NCBI GenBank assembly: GCA_945859605.1
Contig: OX243812.1
Coordinates: 46,925,647 to 46,989,646 of the forward strand
Length of the DNA: 64,000 bases
Direction of reading: 5' to 3'
From: Lumbricus rubellus
Lineage: Eukaryota; Annelida; Clitellata; Crassiclitellata; Lumbricidae
The notes under the pieces were generated by a model. The model worked only from the letters and a program-made list of their open reading frames with translations. It did not search any database and was not told the DNA's origin. The number at the start of each line of letters is the position of its first letter. Position 1 is the first letter of the stretch. Positions 33,006 to 44,319 of the stretch are shown piece by piece. The translations under genes and the position numbers were made by a program.

Positions 33006-33353
33006 GATAAACACTGAAACGGTGAAAACCGTGAAACCCATGCACTGGCGAATAATTAAATACGCTAAGATGCACTTTTACGTCGCTCAAACATTCAACT
33101 AACGAGTTCTTCCTCACTTTCTGCCATACACAATAATAATATTATATCGGTTGACGCAGGTTCTTACAGTGTATGACGCAAGCGTTCAACTTAGGCCTAA
33201 CCAGAGCCGTATATTTCAAATATACGGCTCTGGGCCTTACTATTAAAAAACTGAGACTAAGAGCAAGTGTGTTCGAACTAAATTCAAAATTAGGTGGCTT
33301 TTATAATTTAGAAGTTCATTTTTGGAGGCCCCCCAGATTCCGGAGGCCCTAGG

Positions 33354-35725
33354 CAGTGTTGGCTAGTTACTTTTTAAAAGTAATCAGTTACAGTAACTAG
33401 TTACTGGACTGCAAAAAGTAACTAGTTACTGTAACTGATTACTTTTCCAAAAAAGTAACTAGTTACTGATTACAATTACTTTTCAAAGTAACTATAGTTA
33501 CTTTTAGTTACCACAAGTCCAATTTAATAGATCGAGTCTTTCAGCATGTAATAACCAGAGTAATAGTCTGTATCGAAGAAATAAGAAACTACACATCACA
33601 TTGAGCTGCATGCTGACAGTGTTCACTGTCATTGCGGAAGATGGTTCAGCTGCATAGTTGCATATTTTGATAATGTCACTTAGCTAATAAATAAAAAAAC
33701 TATTTAAATTGTTTAATTTGACTAAAAGTTGAACCTTTAGTTATACTTTTGCCCATTGAAGACTATACGTCTTTTTTTTAGCTCACAACAGTCATGTCCG
33801 AGTCCATCTAAGCTGAGGCCGAGTCTAGTCTGGGTCCAAAGGTGTTCTAGTCCGAGTCCAATACACTATAGATTATAGATAGGTCCAATTTCAAGTCAGA
33901 GTCCAATAACATCAAGATCCACAAGAAACACTCTATTTAATGGCATATAAAAATATCGGTAGGCTTACTATTTATGCAGAAAGAATGGTCTGTCTATGTA
34001 ATTGATCCAAATTGAACTTTAAAAACACTAAATTCGATAAAGTTTTGTTCAGTAATCTGACGCAATGAGATGGATAAAAGTTCTTCCACTGCTGAACACA
34101 GGTTCAACGTACATACCTTATAAAACTGCTATGTTGAGACGTCCTGTCACAATTCTGCCCATCAGCAAAACCTATATAGGCTTCTTTTAAAGTAAGCGAT
34201 AAAAATTTGTGGTGTGTGGTAATAATGCAATACACCAGCACAGGTCAACTAATTGGGGGAACGGACATTAGCCCCCCTGGACATTAGCCCTCCCGGACAT
34301 TAGCCCCCCCCGGACATTAGCCCCCCAGTCATACATTGCACATTAGTTTAACATTGTGAGAATATGTTAATAGGAGGTTTAATATGAAACATTTAAAGGC
34401 ATTAATTGTAGAACAACTCATTGTGTAAAGTTTCTCATAAATGTAAAAAAATTCTAAAGTTTGTGAAGTTCATATGAAGTTTAAAGATGATATAGCTGAC
34501 ACTAACAAGTAGGCCTAGTTACTGTAGGCTATACGATTCCCTGCAGTCGTTCATTTCCCTAATGTATTGAATCTAATGTTGAAATGAATAATTATTATAA
34601 GTCTATGAAGCTGAGACGTAGCCTAACTAACGTTAACAAACCTTTGTTGCAGGACACTAAACAAATAGACTGTATAGGCCCTATAGTATACATAGGATTC
34701 CCAGTCGTTCATTTCGAATACAAGTCTATATGCCTACTGACACAATTAGAACCTAAATGACACTAAGAAGTTTCATATGCATGCGAATGCCATTGACAAT
34801 TTATCAGTTACGGCACTATTCGATGACTTGCACAAGAAGGGGGGGGGGCTAATGTCCGGGGGGGGCTAATGTCCTAGCAAAAATGGGGGGGCTAATGTCC
34901 GGGGGGCTAATGTCCGGAGGGACTATGTCCGGGGGGGCTAATGTCCAGGGGGGCTAATGTCCTACACTCAACTAAGTGTTATAGGTATCTTCCTGTATGC
35001 TGTAATTCGTCAAGTGTGTACTGTGTACAGTATGTAGTCTGTGATCCATTAATGGAGATCGATGTAATGAAACTCTGCGCCCCGTTCCAAGGTCAGAGAT
35101 GTTCCAATTGCCACCAGCCAATAGACACGTCTAATGCCATCTTTAACTGTACTATTCATAAACATCTCTAGATAGTCAACATCTAGCCATAGACAAGTCC
35201 ATTGTGGTGTCAATCATCAAACTGATTTCAAATATAATTATATGGTGTCATTGATGGATTTGATGACTCATAGGTAGGCCTATGTATATATAGACATGTA
35301 CAATTGTACATGTGATCGGCATACTCTTCCCCTACACCATACATCAAATACGCCTGTGGACCTAATTAACATTCCTCGCCCTGTGGTCAGCGGTGCTCAG
35401 CCATCCGTAACAATAACTATTCAATGTCAGCCTGTTCAACTGTATTGTTTGACTTAAGCCTCCTGTACAAGGATTCCTTTGTTTGAGCAATGAAGCTGCC
35501 TAGTGCATGAGCACCCAATATTGCAGCTTTCGAGATTTACTTAGCCTAATTCTAAAGTAACGAAAAGTAACTATTGTTGTTTTAGTTACCGTTACCTGAT
35601 AAAAGTAATCAGTTACTGTAACTAATTACTTTTCCCGAAAAGTAACTAGTTACTGCAATAGTTACCTCAAAAAAGTAACTAGTTACTAGTAACGCGTTAC
35701 TAGTAACGAGTAACGCGCAACACTG
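33354..35725. mobile_element. hAT-like element nested in the previous one
   Basis: Ends CAGTGTTGG and CAACACTG with GTAACTAGTTAC-rich subterminal regions, flanked by the 8-bp duplication GCCCTAGG (33346-33353 and 35726-35733). It carries a third insertion at 34253-34967. No intact transposase; the open frame near 34941-35171 spans the third insertion end and is not credible. Confidence 0.87.
34253..34967. mobile_element. Foldback-type element with minisatellite ends, innermost of three nested elements
   Basis: Left arm 34253-34326 repeats CGGACATTAGCCCCCC about four times. The right arm 34840-34965 repeats the inverse GGGGGGCTAATGTCC about seven times. Flanked by TCAACTAA on both sides (34245-34252 and 34968-34975). 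The centre is unique AT-rich DNA with no gene. Confidence 0.83.
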
Positions 35726-36624
35726 GCCCTAGGCAGTTGCCTAGTTGGCCTACAGGTAAATCCGGCCCTGGGTCTACACTATAAAACTCTAGAACTTTGC
35801 TTTTTCTCTTTTTGGCACCGCAAGTATAACGCGACTTCATCGTCGTCAAATTGAATGACGAAGGCGTTCTCTACCGACAGCCTCTGCAAAAGGGGGAAGG
35901 ATAGGTGAGGCCAAAGACAGACTGATGAGATGCAGGTCTCTTGCGCCCCGCCCCGTCTTTCCTCCAACTAACATCCGTTGCCATGAACCTCTTGACTTTT
36001 AACATTACATGTATAATTATTGTATATCCTAAAGATGAAATTCATTTGATTCAGAACATCCTCTAGGCCTGTAGAAGTTCAATGTCACCCTGACGACTAT
36101 GTGAGCTCATCCATCCAGCAGCAGCTACCAGAATCAATTAATTAACTAATTTGTACCCGGCGTTACTATTTTTATACTGGGTTGCTACGTGTCAGTTCAA
36201 AGATCTAAAGTAGACAACAGCAAAAATCAGTGAGCTTACAATCGTAGGAGAATGTTTCAGATTCAGCGCGGTAATTTTGTTTTATTCACAGTTTTGATTC
36301 TAGTTATGCATCCAATTGGGTTTCGACCATCGTATTCGTAATCGTATAAGCTTAGTCCACATTATAAAGCGCTACTCGAGAGCCAGGGGCAGGGAGGGCC
36401 CCCAGCTTATTCACAAGCGCTGTGTTTAGTCAGAGGAGATGGCCAAGTGAGTAGTTCGAAGGAGGTTGTATTCCGATCATGAGTTGGGGTCTGTAAAAGT
36501 CTTGCCCTCACTGTCACAATAGGAATTTTATGACTAATTTATTCAGGTGATGCTTTGTTCTACGGGAATCTCCCTTTAGTGCACTCGTGCCTCAAAGTTG
36601 GCACAAATGCTTTATGACGTCAAG

Positions 36625-36680
36625 ACTAGTCTTATATATATATATATATATATTAATATATATATATATATAATATATAT
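36625..36680 (+). repeat. TA microsatellite
   Basis: Two runs of TATATATATA separated by TTAATA. Confidence 0.85.
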
Positions 36681-36856
36681 CTCACTGCCGTAGAAGCTGT
36701 CCAGCTATAATTTGGCAACGGACATGTAGGTAAAAAATTGTCATCTGTGATTTCGCTTATGGGAGGTCCGTAGGGTAACGGCCCACTATTCCGAGGGTCC
36801 ACTATTCCGAAGGTCCACTATTCCGAAGGTCTACTATACCGAAGATTGTTATAGAT

Positions 36857-37454
36857 CCCTCCCTCCCTCCCTCCCTCCCTCCCTCCCTCCCTCCCTCCCT
36901 CCCTCCCTCCCTCCCTCCCTCCCTCCCTCCCTCCCTCCCTCCCTCCCTCCCTCCCTCCCTCCCTCCCTCCCTCCCTCCCTCCCTCCCTCCCTCCCTCCCT
37001 CCCTCCCTCCCTCCCTCCCTCCCTCCCTCCCTCCCTCCCTCCCTCCCTCCCTCCCTCCCTCCCTCCCTCCCTCCCTCCCTCCCTCCCTCCCTCCCTCCCT
37101 CCCTCCCTCCCTCCCTCCCTCCCTCCCTCCCTCCCTCCCTCCCTCCCTCCCTCCCTCCCTCCCTCCCTCCCTCCCTCCCTCCCTCCCTCCCTCCCTCCCT
37201 CCCTCCCTCCCTCCCTCCCTCCCTCCCTCCCTCCCTCCCTCCCTCCCTCCCTCCCTCCCTCCCTCCCTCCCTCCCTCCCTCCCTCCCTCCCTCCCTCCCT
37301 CCCTCCCTCCCTCCCTCCCTCCCTCCCTCCCTCCCTCCCTCCCTCCCTCCCTCCCTCCCTCCCTCCCTCCCTCCCTCCCTCCCTCCCTCCCTCCCTCCCT
37401 CCCTCCCTCCCTCCCTCCCTCCCTCCCTCCCTCCCTCCCTCCCTCCCTCCCTCC
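36857..37454 (+). repeat. TCCC tetranucleotide array, about 600 bp
   Basis: About 150 uninterrupted CCCT units, followed by seven GTCC units (37455-37481) and interrupted CCCT/CTTC DNA to 37600. On the minus strand this is (GGGA)n, which can form G-quadruplexes or triplexes. The long Gly-Arg-Glu reading frames here are artefacts. Array length in the assembly may be approximate. Confidence 0.95.
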
Positions 37455-37848
37455 GTCCGTCCGTCCGTCCGTCCGTCCGTCCCTCTGTCTCCCTCCCTCC
37501 TTCCCTCCCTCCCTTCCCTTTCTCTCCTTCCTCCCTCCTTCCCTTTCTCTCCTTCCTCCCTCCTTCCCTCACCCTCTTTCTCCGTCGCTCCTTCCCCCTC
37601 CAATCCCTCCCATCGAGTTGAAACCTGGAAGCTGTGGGAAAAGCTGAGAAAGTCTGGAAATGCCAGTGATAATACACACAAAATGTTAATTTTTTTAGGG
37701 TTTTCGGCCCCACACCATGGTGGGAGAGATTCGCCGACCCCCTATTACCTGCACAGGGTCCACCCCAACCCCCCTGCGAAGGATTGGGATTGCTTCAAAA
37801 CTGTGGCCGTGTTCATCTAACAAACAAACACACAGATTTACCAAAATA

Positions 37849-38663
37849 ATATCTATATAGATAAAAATGTAACTGAGTTTGTGTCGGGACCAAGGATCTC
37901 GGAAGGGTACTTGACCGATTGTTTTCAAAATTTCAGCAAGACGTTTCGTTCAAATATGCGCGGGTTTGTATAATTCTTTTTTTGAAAAAGCTGTTAGAAC
38001 AAACAAAAAACAACTTTGCATTCGATTCGACCGATTCCGACTTCAAATTCAACCCGTCCATATGCCGTCACCTAATTCGGTCGCGTTTCAAATGATGGTC
38101 CCGCGAGCCTCTTATATAGCGTATATTCAACACATTCCACAGCGGCCGTGTTGTGTACGCGTTTCTTGGGCGATATATCCGCCTCGCTGTCGGGAAGGGA
38201 CGGCTTGAGGGAGGAAAGGAGGGGTAGAGAGCGGGACGAAGAGGGAGGGGAGGGATCGGAGGGATGGAAAAGGGAGGGATGCAGGGAGACCGAGGAAGGG
38301 ACGGAGGTAGGGAGAGAAGGAGGGAAGGGGATGGGACTGGGAGGATGAGGAGGGTAGGCTGGATGGGGAGGGGGAAGGGAGGGAGGGGACGGCAGGAGAT
38401 AGAGGGGGATGGGAGCGGTAAAGAGAAGAGAGGGGTAGGGAAGAGGGAGGAGATGGAAAGGGGAGGGGTGGGAAGGGAAGGGGAAGGGGAGGGGAAAAGA
38501 GGAGGGGAGGGGAGGAGGAAAGAGGAAGGGAGGGGATAGGAGAAGGGAGGGGAGATAGGAGGGGAGGGCAAGGGGTGGTGCGGGAAGGGAGGTGGAATGG
38601 AGGTAGGGAGATATGGTTGGACGCTCTTATCAGCCACACCAAAGCGTGGCCGGGTTCAGCTAG
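37849..38663 (+). mobile_element. Helitron-like non-autonomous repeat, copy 1
   Basis: Starts near TATATAGATAAAAATGTAAC and ends GTGGCCGGGTTCAGCTAG followed by T. Contains TTTGCATTCGATTCGA and a long GGGA-rich purine tract (38200-38600). The CTAG end before T fits helitron-type ends; no hairpin was confirmed. Confidence 0.5.
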
Positions 38664-39338
38664 TATATAAATAAAAATGTAAAAAGTTTGTGTCTAATTA
38701 AAGATCCCGGAAAACTTTTGACCGATTCCTTTTAAAATTTTACTAAAGCGTTCCGTTCAAATACGAACGGGTTTGTAAAATGTTTCTTGGAAAAGGCGCA
38801 AACTTTTCGACAATTAAAAAACAGCTTTGCATTCGATTCGAGCAATTTCGATTTCAAATTTGCACAACGTGCATTTTATTGCGGCCGCGTTTTTATGGCG
38901 CATATCCGCACGTCTTTTTATAGCGCATAGGCCTATACCAATGTAGCTGTCGGTTGTACAAAATCAAGGATCTCAAAAAGTTATTCACCGTTCTTGACCG
39001 ATTCCTTTCAAAATTTTACCAATTTCGAATACGATCGCTTTTGTAAATGCTTTTTTTAAAAGCGCAATTTTTTCGCACAATTGTGCATTCGATTCGAGCG
39101 ATTTAGATTTCAATTTTTCACACAATGTTGCGTTTGCGAATGCGGTCGAGAGGAGGGGCGGGGAGAAAGAAGGTAAGTGGAGAGGAGGTGGTAGGAGGAG
39201 GGAATGGGACGGGAGTGAAAAGGACGAGAAGATAGGGAAGAGACGTAGGGAGGGAGAGGGGAGGGAAGCAGGGTAAGGGAGGTAGGGAGGGTTGAACTGT
39301 CTTTTCAGCCACAGCAACGCGTGGCCGGGCACAGCTAG
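38664..39338 (+). mobile_element. Helitron-like non-autonomous repeat, copy 2
   Basis: Head-to-tail with copy 1. Starts TATATAAATAAAAATGTAAA, contains GCTTTGCATTCGATTCGAGC and a shorter GGGA-rich tract (39140-39290), and ends GTGGCCGGGCACAGCTAG followed by T. Confidence 0.5.
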
Positions 39339-39572
39339 TTATAAAAGATTGATGAATAATAATTCCTGCTCAAAGCACGACTACTACAATTCTCTTTTCC
39401 TCAACCTCGAATCCAAAAAACTCAAACGTCTGTAACTAACCCACAGCTTACTAGCCCGTGGTGTCATCAGAACGGGACACCCAAGCACAATCATTAGGCT
39501 AGGCCTATCACTCCCATTCTCAAATCACTCCGTTGACTAAAAATCACCGAGCTTCATAAGTTCGGAGATTAC

Positions 39573-39712
39573 TGTAACGGCCCACTATTCCGAGGGTCCA
39601 CTATTCCGAATATGCTCTGTATTTTGTTCTGTATCTTTGGTGGTTATAGGTTTACGGTGAGTTATGGTTAGGTTTAGGGTTCGGAATAGTGGACCTTCGG
39701 AATAATGGACCC
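39573..39712 (+). repeat. Short inverted pair of the CTATTCCGAA minisatellite
   Basis: GGCCCACTATTCCGAGGGTC with one more unit at the left and GGAATAGTGGACCTTCGGAA at the right, with about 60 bp between. A second, smaller foldback copy near the right arm of the large element. Confidence 0.6.
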
Positions 39713-39967
39713 ACACCTGACTGATTTATCATAATAGGCGTATAACAGTACAATCTTCGGAATAGTGGACCTTCGGGATAGCGGACCTTCGGAATAGTGG
39801 ACCTTCGGAATAGTGGACCTTCGGAATACTGGACCCTCGGAATAGCGGACCCAAACCCGGTCCGTAGACCTGTCTAAAATGCAATGGCTAGAAATTTGAT
39901 ATGCTGCAACCCTGTCGTCATGCATGAAAGCTGATTGTATTGTGCGTGGGAGATTAATAGTCTGATG

Positions 39968-40263
39968 CATGGTCGTCCGCAGCGGGGCGCAAGAGGGCGC
40001 AAGTGCGCCCCCCTGGATTTTTCGCATAGTTGCACATAAATTTTAATTATTTGGTTGTGGCTGTTACAACGCGAGTTTCAATGTGATTATCGATTCGTTC
40101 TACAAGTTGAACCTATTATATCTTTCTTTGGGCTATACTTAGGTAGGCTATAGGATTCTCTTGTGATAATATGGAAATTCAAACTGTCACCCATTAAATT
40201 TAGACCATGTGACAATTATTTAAAAGTGTGCGCCCCCTAGAAAAATTCCTGCGGACGCCCATG
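39968..40263. mobile_element. hAT-like MITE, family CATGGGCGYCCGCAG, 296 bp
   Basis: Ends CATGGTCGTCCGCAGC and CTGCGGACGCCCATG, flanked by the 8-bp duplication GTCTGATG (39960-39967 and 40264-40271). Same family as 50341-51055. Confidence 0.85.
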
Positions 40264-40694
40264 GTCTGATGAGAGATGCCACCCTAATTCTGAGGCGACT
40301 TGTGATGTTGGGACAAGTCCTGGGAAAGTGGGAGGGGCGGAGCAGTTAGCGATGGGCAGAGATGGGTGGAAGGAATTGATGCGTTTCCCGATATAAGCAG
40401 ACCCACGCGGGGAGGAATAAGTAACATACTAGTCTAAATAAAATGTTGGGAGGGATCATGTGCAGGGTGTGACTAATTTGAAGTATACTTAAACATAATT
40501 AATTTTATGTATATGAGGAAAAATATGGAGCACTGGAGCAGTGATAATCATCATATTAGTCTAGGCTTGGAATTTCAAAAGGGCTCTAGAAATCACTGTT
40601 AGAAGCAAATCATGTAACAATTTGCTAACCGGTGTTTCTAGACTAATTCGACCCTCCTGAAAACGAAAATCGCTGTTAGCAAGCTGGATTTTTG

Positions 40695-41005
40695 GCGGTT
40701 CCGTGGGAAAACAAGATGGCTGACAAAATGGCTTCCAATTGCTTAAAATGACTCAAAGTAAAGTATTGTATGTGATAGGAACACGGTTTTAGACTCTAAA
40801 TTAAGACTATTGGGTTCAAGGAATGAAATATAATCAAAGACATATATGTAGCACTGCAACAAAATCAAAATGGCGGACAAAATGGCGGCTAGAATCTTAA
40901 ATGGCCATAAACGAAGTTATGTATGCAATAAAAACTTGATTTCAGAGTCAAAATCAACATTTTCGAGGTCAATGAATGCGATGGAACCAAGGTCACACAT
41001 GTAGC
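40695..41005 (+). repeat. Imperfect tandem repeat with AAATGGCGGAC words
   Basis: About two copies of a 130-150 bp unit beginning near AAGATGGCTGACAAAATGGC / AAAATGGCGGACAAAATGGC and containing ATGTAGCACT. No coding potential. Confidence 0.5.
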
Positions 41006-41292
41006 ACTAGATATATTCCATGTTCTGCATGGAAATGTGAAGTCATCAACGACCTTATAGTTATATTAACGGAAATCACGCCAGTGACGTCACAAGCCAT
41101 GTTAGTTTTAAAATTATTTACTTTTCCAGCTGATCGAAGGTGTAAGACTGTGATTGGTCGGCACGATTACTGTCGATTAGACGTGATTTGATTGGGCGGC
41201 ACGATTACACAGCGACACCAATATGGCGGCGTGATATTCCCTCTAGCGTTATATTATTATTATTTAATACATCTCTATGGTCGGGCACTGGT

Positions 41293-42428
41293 CAGCAGTG
41301 ATGCCACAGCTGGGTTTTTCCCACTAGATCTGGGTTTTTTGGCCTTCGTCTGGGTTTCTGGGTTTTTTCGGGCCAAATCTGGGTTTATTTTGGTGAGTTG
41401 ACCATTTCTACTTACAACACATGAATATTCTGTGAAATTCAATGCAAAATTGGCCGTAATACGTAATTTTTTTCCCACTAATTTTAATCTTAAACTCCAC
41501 AATCAAGATCTCACGTTGTAAATTCACAAATAATTTACAACCTGAAGAATAATAAATCATTTTGACATCTCAAAATAGGTCAGGTCACTCCTATCTCCAT
41601 TGTTAAGCCGTATTGACATCTATAGCATGTAAGTAAAGTAAAGTAAAGTCCCATCCCGTTCCATGAGGAACGCAGGGAGGCGCTCATCTCCTTTTCCATA
41701 GCCCTGAGCCAGCAATGGACGAGTCCCAAGGTCCTGGACACGGGGCCAGTGTATCGCAGGACTTGCTGTTTAGTTCCCAGCTTATGCCGGTACCAAATTA
41801 TACTGCTTGGTGACAGAGGCACGTGTGCGTAAACAACTTGCCCAAGGTCGTTACCGGGAGTCGAACCCGCAACCTTCCGCTCCGTGAGCGGACGCGTTAC
41901 CGATCCGCCACCAGGTCGCACATATAGCATGTATAATATTGTATATAGGCCTACACGGTACTGACTGTAGGTCAGGTCAATTATCTAGTGGTAGGCCTAT
42001 AGGCTAATAGGTGTTGCAGAGTATTAATGTTCTAGGTGGTTAAAAGTTTGGATTGTTGATGTAGGCATATTAATAAAATTTGGCTGGAAACATCGGACAA
42101 CTTTAAAACTACTCAAACTTAAGCAATGTGTGTTATGTGTTTACAATTCTGGTAGACACGACCCGCTGCGCATGCGCACACGAAAATATCGATTCAGCTT
42201 ATTGTCAGTCTATGACAACTTTAAAATTTGATATTTTAAAACTTTAATTACATTTTATTCGACTCTTTTGACGAACGTTTTGTTAATCCTCGTACGAACA
42301 AGCGAAAAACCAACTCAATTTGAACAAAGGGGGTCCAAAATAGCTTATATGAATAGTCTGGGATTTTCTGGGGTGTTTTCGGAAGAAAATCTGGGTTTAT
42401 TTTTGAAACCTCAGTGGCAACGCTGCTG
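41293..42428. mobile_element. Transposon-like inverted pair with CTGGGTTT-rich ends
   Basis: Left end CAGCAGTGATGCCACAGCTG with TCTGGGTTT units; right end AAACCTCAGTGGCAACGCTG with the same units. Target duplication not found. A related end in inverse lies at 51450-51745. Contains the SINE at 41635-41932. Confidence 0.45.
41635..41932 (-). mobile_element. tRNA-derived SINE, second family
   Basis: Minus strand starts TGCGACCTGGTGGCGGATCG (A-box region) with B box GGTTCGACTCC about 40 nt on, then GACCTTGGGCAAGTTGTTTA, which resembles the CORE-like block of several SINE families, and ends in (CTTTA)n. Pol III promoter layout is clear; the CORE likeness is a weak match. Confidence 0.75.
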
Positions 42429-42651
42429 GTCAGGATGTTGAACAAATTCTCTTCCGGTAAACGCTAAAATTGAATTTGGAATTTTTAGGTCGTATCGTCT
42501 TGGCTTGTTGCAATCGGATTAAACGTCCAGGTAAAATTGCATTTTGAGCATATTAAACTTATGTTGTGTGCAGTATTAAATTAACGCATGGGGACGAAGT
42601 ATTGTTCATAAAATCAACTTCGATTTAAGCGGGATTGTTTTCGCAAATACC

Positions 42652-43676
42652 TTTTTGGTAAACGTGTAGTTTAACGGCGTAAATTGTTGTCACGGTAAAC
42701 GTGTATTTTAGTATGGTAAATTCCTCGCCATTGCATGGGTTTCAGCATTAGTCGAGTACCAGTCGGATTGACGAAAAGAATTCTTTCTAAATAGAAGTCG
42801 GATTGATGAAACTAATTTTTACTAAAATCGAAGTGGGATTTATGAAAACGATCTCGCTGAAATCGAAGCTGGAGTGACGAGCAATAATTTTAAATTAAAT
42901 ACAAGTTATATTGATGAAAAATATTTGCTGACGAAATAGACGCGGGATTTATCAAACTAATTCTTGCCTAAACGGAAGCTGAATAGATGAAAAGGATTCT
43001 CGCCAAACTAGAAGTTGGATTGCTTAAAAATAACAATGCTGCAGCGAGCGAAATATTTACCATACTAAAATACACGCTTATTATGACACAGAACAGCCAT
43101 TTCTAAAAACTTGCAATTGCATAACCGAAGTTGTTATTCAATTATGTTTATGACCCTTTCCGAAAGTTGCGTGCGGCAAATTTGCAGTGATATTCATATT
43201 GAAACCAAATACTTAAGTGTGCGGAACGTAATAATTAACATCGATAGGCATGGGCGGAGTTTGGTCTCCGCTCTTTGGGAAGGGGTGGCTAACCCCGAGT
43301 CTGGGCCTTCTTAGGGGGGCTAACCCCCAAAAAGGATACCATTTTCATGGAAAAAATTTGAATCTGGGCCTTCTTGGGGGGGGGGGGTTAGCCCCCTAAC
43401 CCCTGATAAACTCCGCCCATGTCGATAGGCCATTATTTTTATGATAGGTCGCAACTCGCAACTTCGGGAAATGGTCGTAATTGAATAACAACTTCGATCG
43501 GAAGTTTGTTATGCCGAAATATTACAATTTTTCAGTCGATTTCCTTCTTTTTTTAACAAATTCTAAGCATCCTAATATATCAGCTAGGCAACGGCACGTA
43601 ATTAGGAATAGTTTACGGCGCTTTTTGTGTCGTTATAAGCGTGAAAATAATTTACGACGCTAAAATGCACGTTTAC
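42652..43676. mobile_element. Foldback-type element with GGTAAACGTG ends and 35-bp inner units
   Basis: GGTAAACGTG units at 42656-42725 face CACGTTTACC at 43665-43674, with ATTTTAGTATGGTAAA inverted inside. An array of about eight 35-bp units (core GAAGTCGGATTGATGAAA) fills 42740-43030. A further inverted pair (CGAAGTTGTTATTCAATTA) spans 43125-43495. Target duplication not identified. Contains the MITE at 43249-43421. Confidence 0.55.
43249..43421. mobile_element. hAT-like MITE, family CATGGGCGGAGTTT, 173 bp
   Basis: Ends CATGGGCGGAGTTTG and AAACTCCGCCCATG, flanked by the 8-bp duplication TCGATAGG (43241-43248 and 43422-43429). Inner G-rich runs with GGGGGCTAACCCCC. Confidence 0.87.
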
Positions 43677-44084
43677 CGTATATAACTATTTTTTCCTTGA
43701 CTTGCTTACTTATGGTAGGTATGACGTGCTTTATTGCGTCACTTAACAGCGTCTATTTATAATGTTAATATCACATAAAGTACATGGAATAATAGCCATA
43801 ACAGTCATGGTTGGTATATATTTCCAATCTAGGCCCAAGGTTCATATAATTTGCGTTATCTAATTAGTTCTCACTTTGATTATTGCCTGATTAATTTTTT
43901 GTGATACTTGTAATGCTTTATATAACTTTTTCCTGCCTTATATCTTAGTGTGCTTGATACTTACGGACCAATAAAATAATTGAATGATTGATTGATTGAC
44001 CACGCACGAGAAAAGTTGTGTCAGATATAAAGATAATGAACGCGGAACAGATTACGGTATTGCTGAGGTTTGGAATTTCTCGTC

Positions 44085-44300
44085 TATCCAGCTTCTATTT
44101 CACCTATAAGGCACCTCCATCCAGCTTCCATTTCTCTAGCGTTTTATCAATAATCCAGCTTCTGTTTAGATAAAATACCTTGATCCAGCTTCTATTTCTC
44201 AAGGATTTTTCGTCAATCCAGCTTCTATTTTTATCAATACTGGAACCTTCATCTAGCTTCCATTCCTTTATCGCTCTTTTCATAAAGCCAGCTTCTATTT
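44085..44300 (+). repeat. CCAGCTTCTATTTC unit array
   Basis: Six units of about 35 bp, each with ATCCAGCTTCTATTTC or CCATTTC. The same units occur at 45308-45350, 48230-48275 and 48785-48960, next to foldback ends. Confidence 0.7.
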
Positions 44301-44319
44301 CAGATCTACATGTATGCAA

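Larger units (their letters stand above)
32490..35770. mobile_element. hAT-like non-autonomous element, host of two nested insertions
   Basis: Ends CAGGGCCGGATTT at the left and AAATCCGGCCCTG at the right, flanked by the 8-bp duplication GGTCTACA (32482-32489 and 35771-35778). The element proper is about 0.9 kb (32490-33353 plus 35734-35770); the rest is the element nested at 33354-35725. No transposase frame. Confidence 0.85.
36774..39858. mobile_element. Foldback-type element, minisatellite ends of CTATTCCGAAGGTCCA units, 9-bp target duplication
   Basis: Flanked by the exact 9-bp duplication GGTCCGTAG (36765-36773 and 39859-39867). Left arm 36774-36845 repeats GGTCCACTATTCCGAA; right arm 39757-39850 repeats the inverse TTCGGAATAGTGGACC. 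A second shorter pair of the same units lies at 39573-39712. The body holds the TCCC array and two helitron-like copies. No coding sequence of its own. Confidence 0.82.

Noticed and set aside
33205..33235. Short perfect palindrome around GTATATTTCAAATATAC
   Set aside because: Too short and AT-rich to call an element or regulatory site.
34941..35171. 76-codon frame with Cys residues
   Set aside because: It crosses the right boundary of the inner foldback element, so it cannot be a conserved gene.
36802..37713. Long minus-strand reading frames of 287 and 303 codons made of Gly-Arg-Glu repeats
   Set aside because: They translate the TCCC array; no start context, splice site or unique sequence supports a gene.
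38068..38642. Proline/serine-rich minus-strand frames of 171 and 189 codons
   Set aside because: They come from the GGGA-rich tract of a helitron-like repeat.
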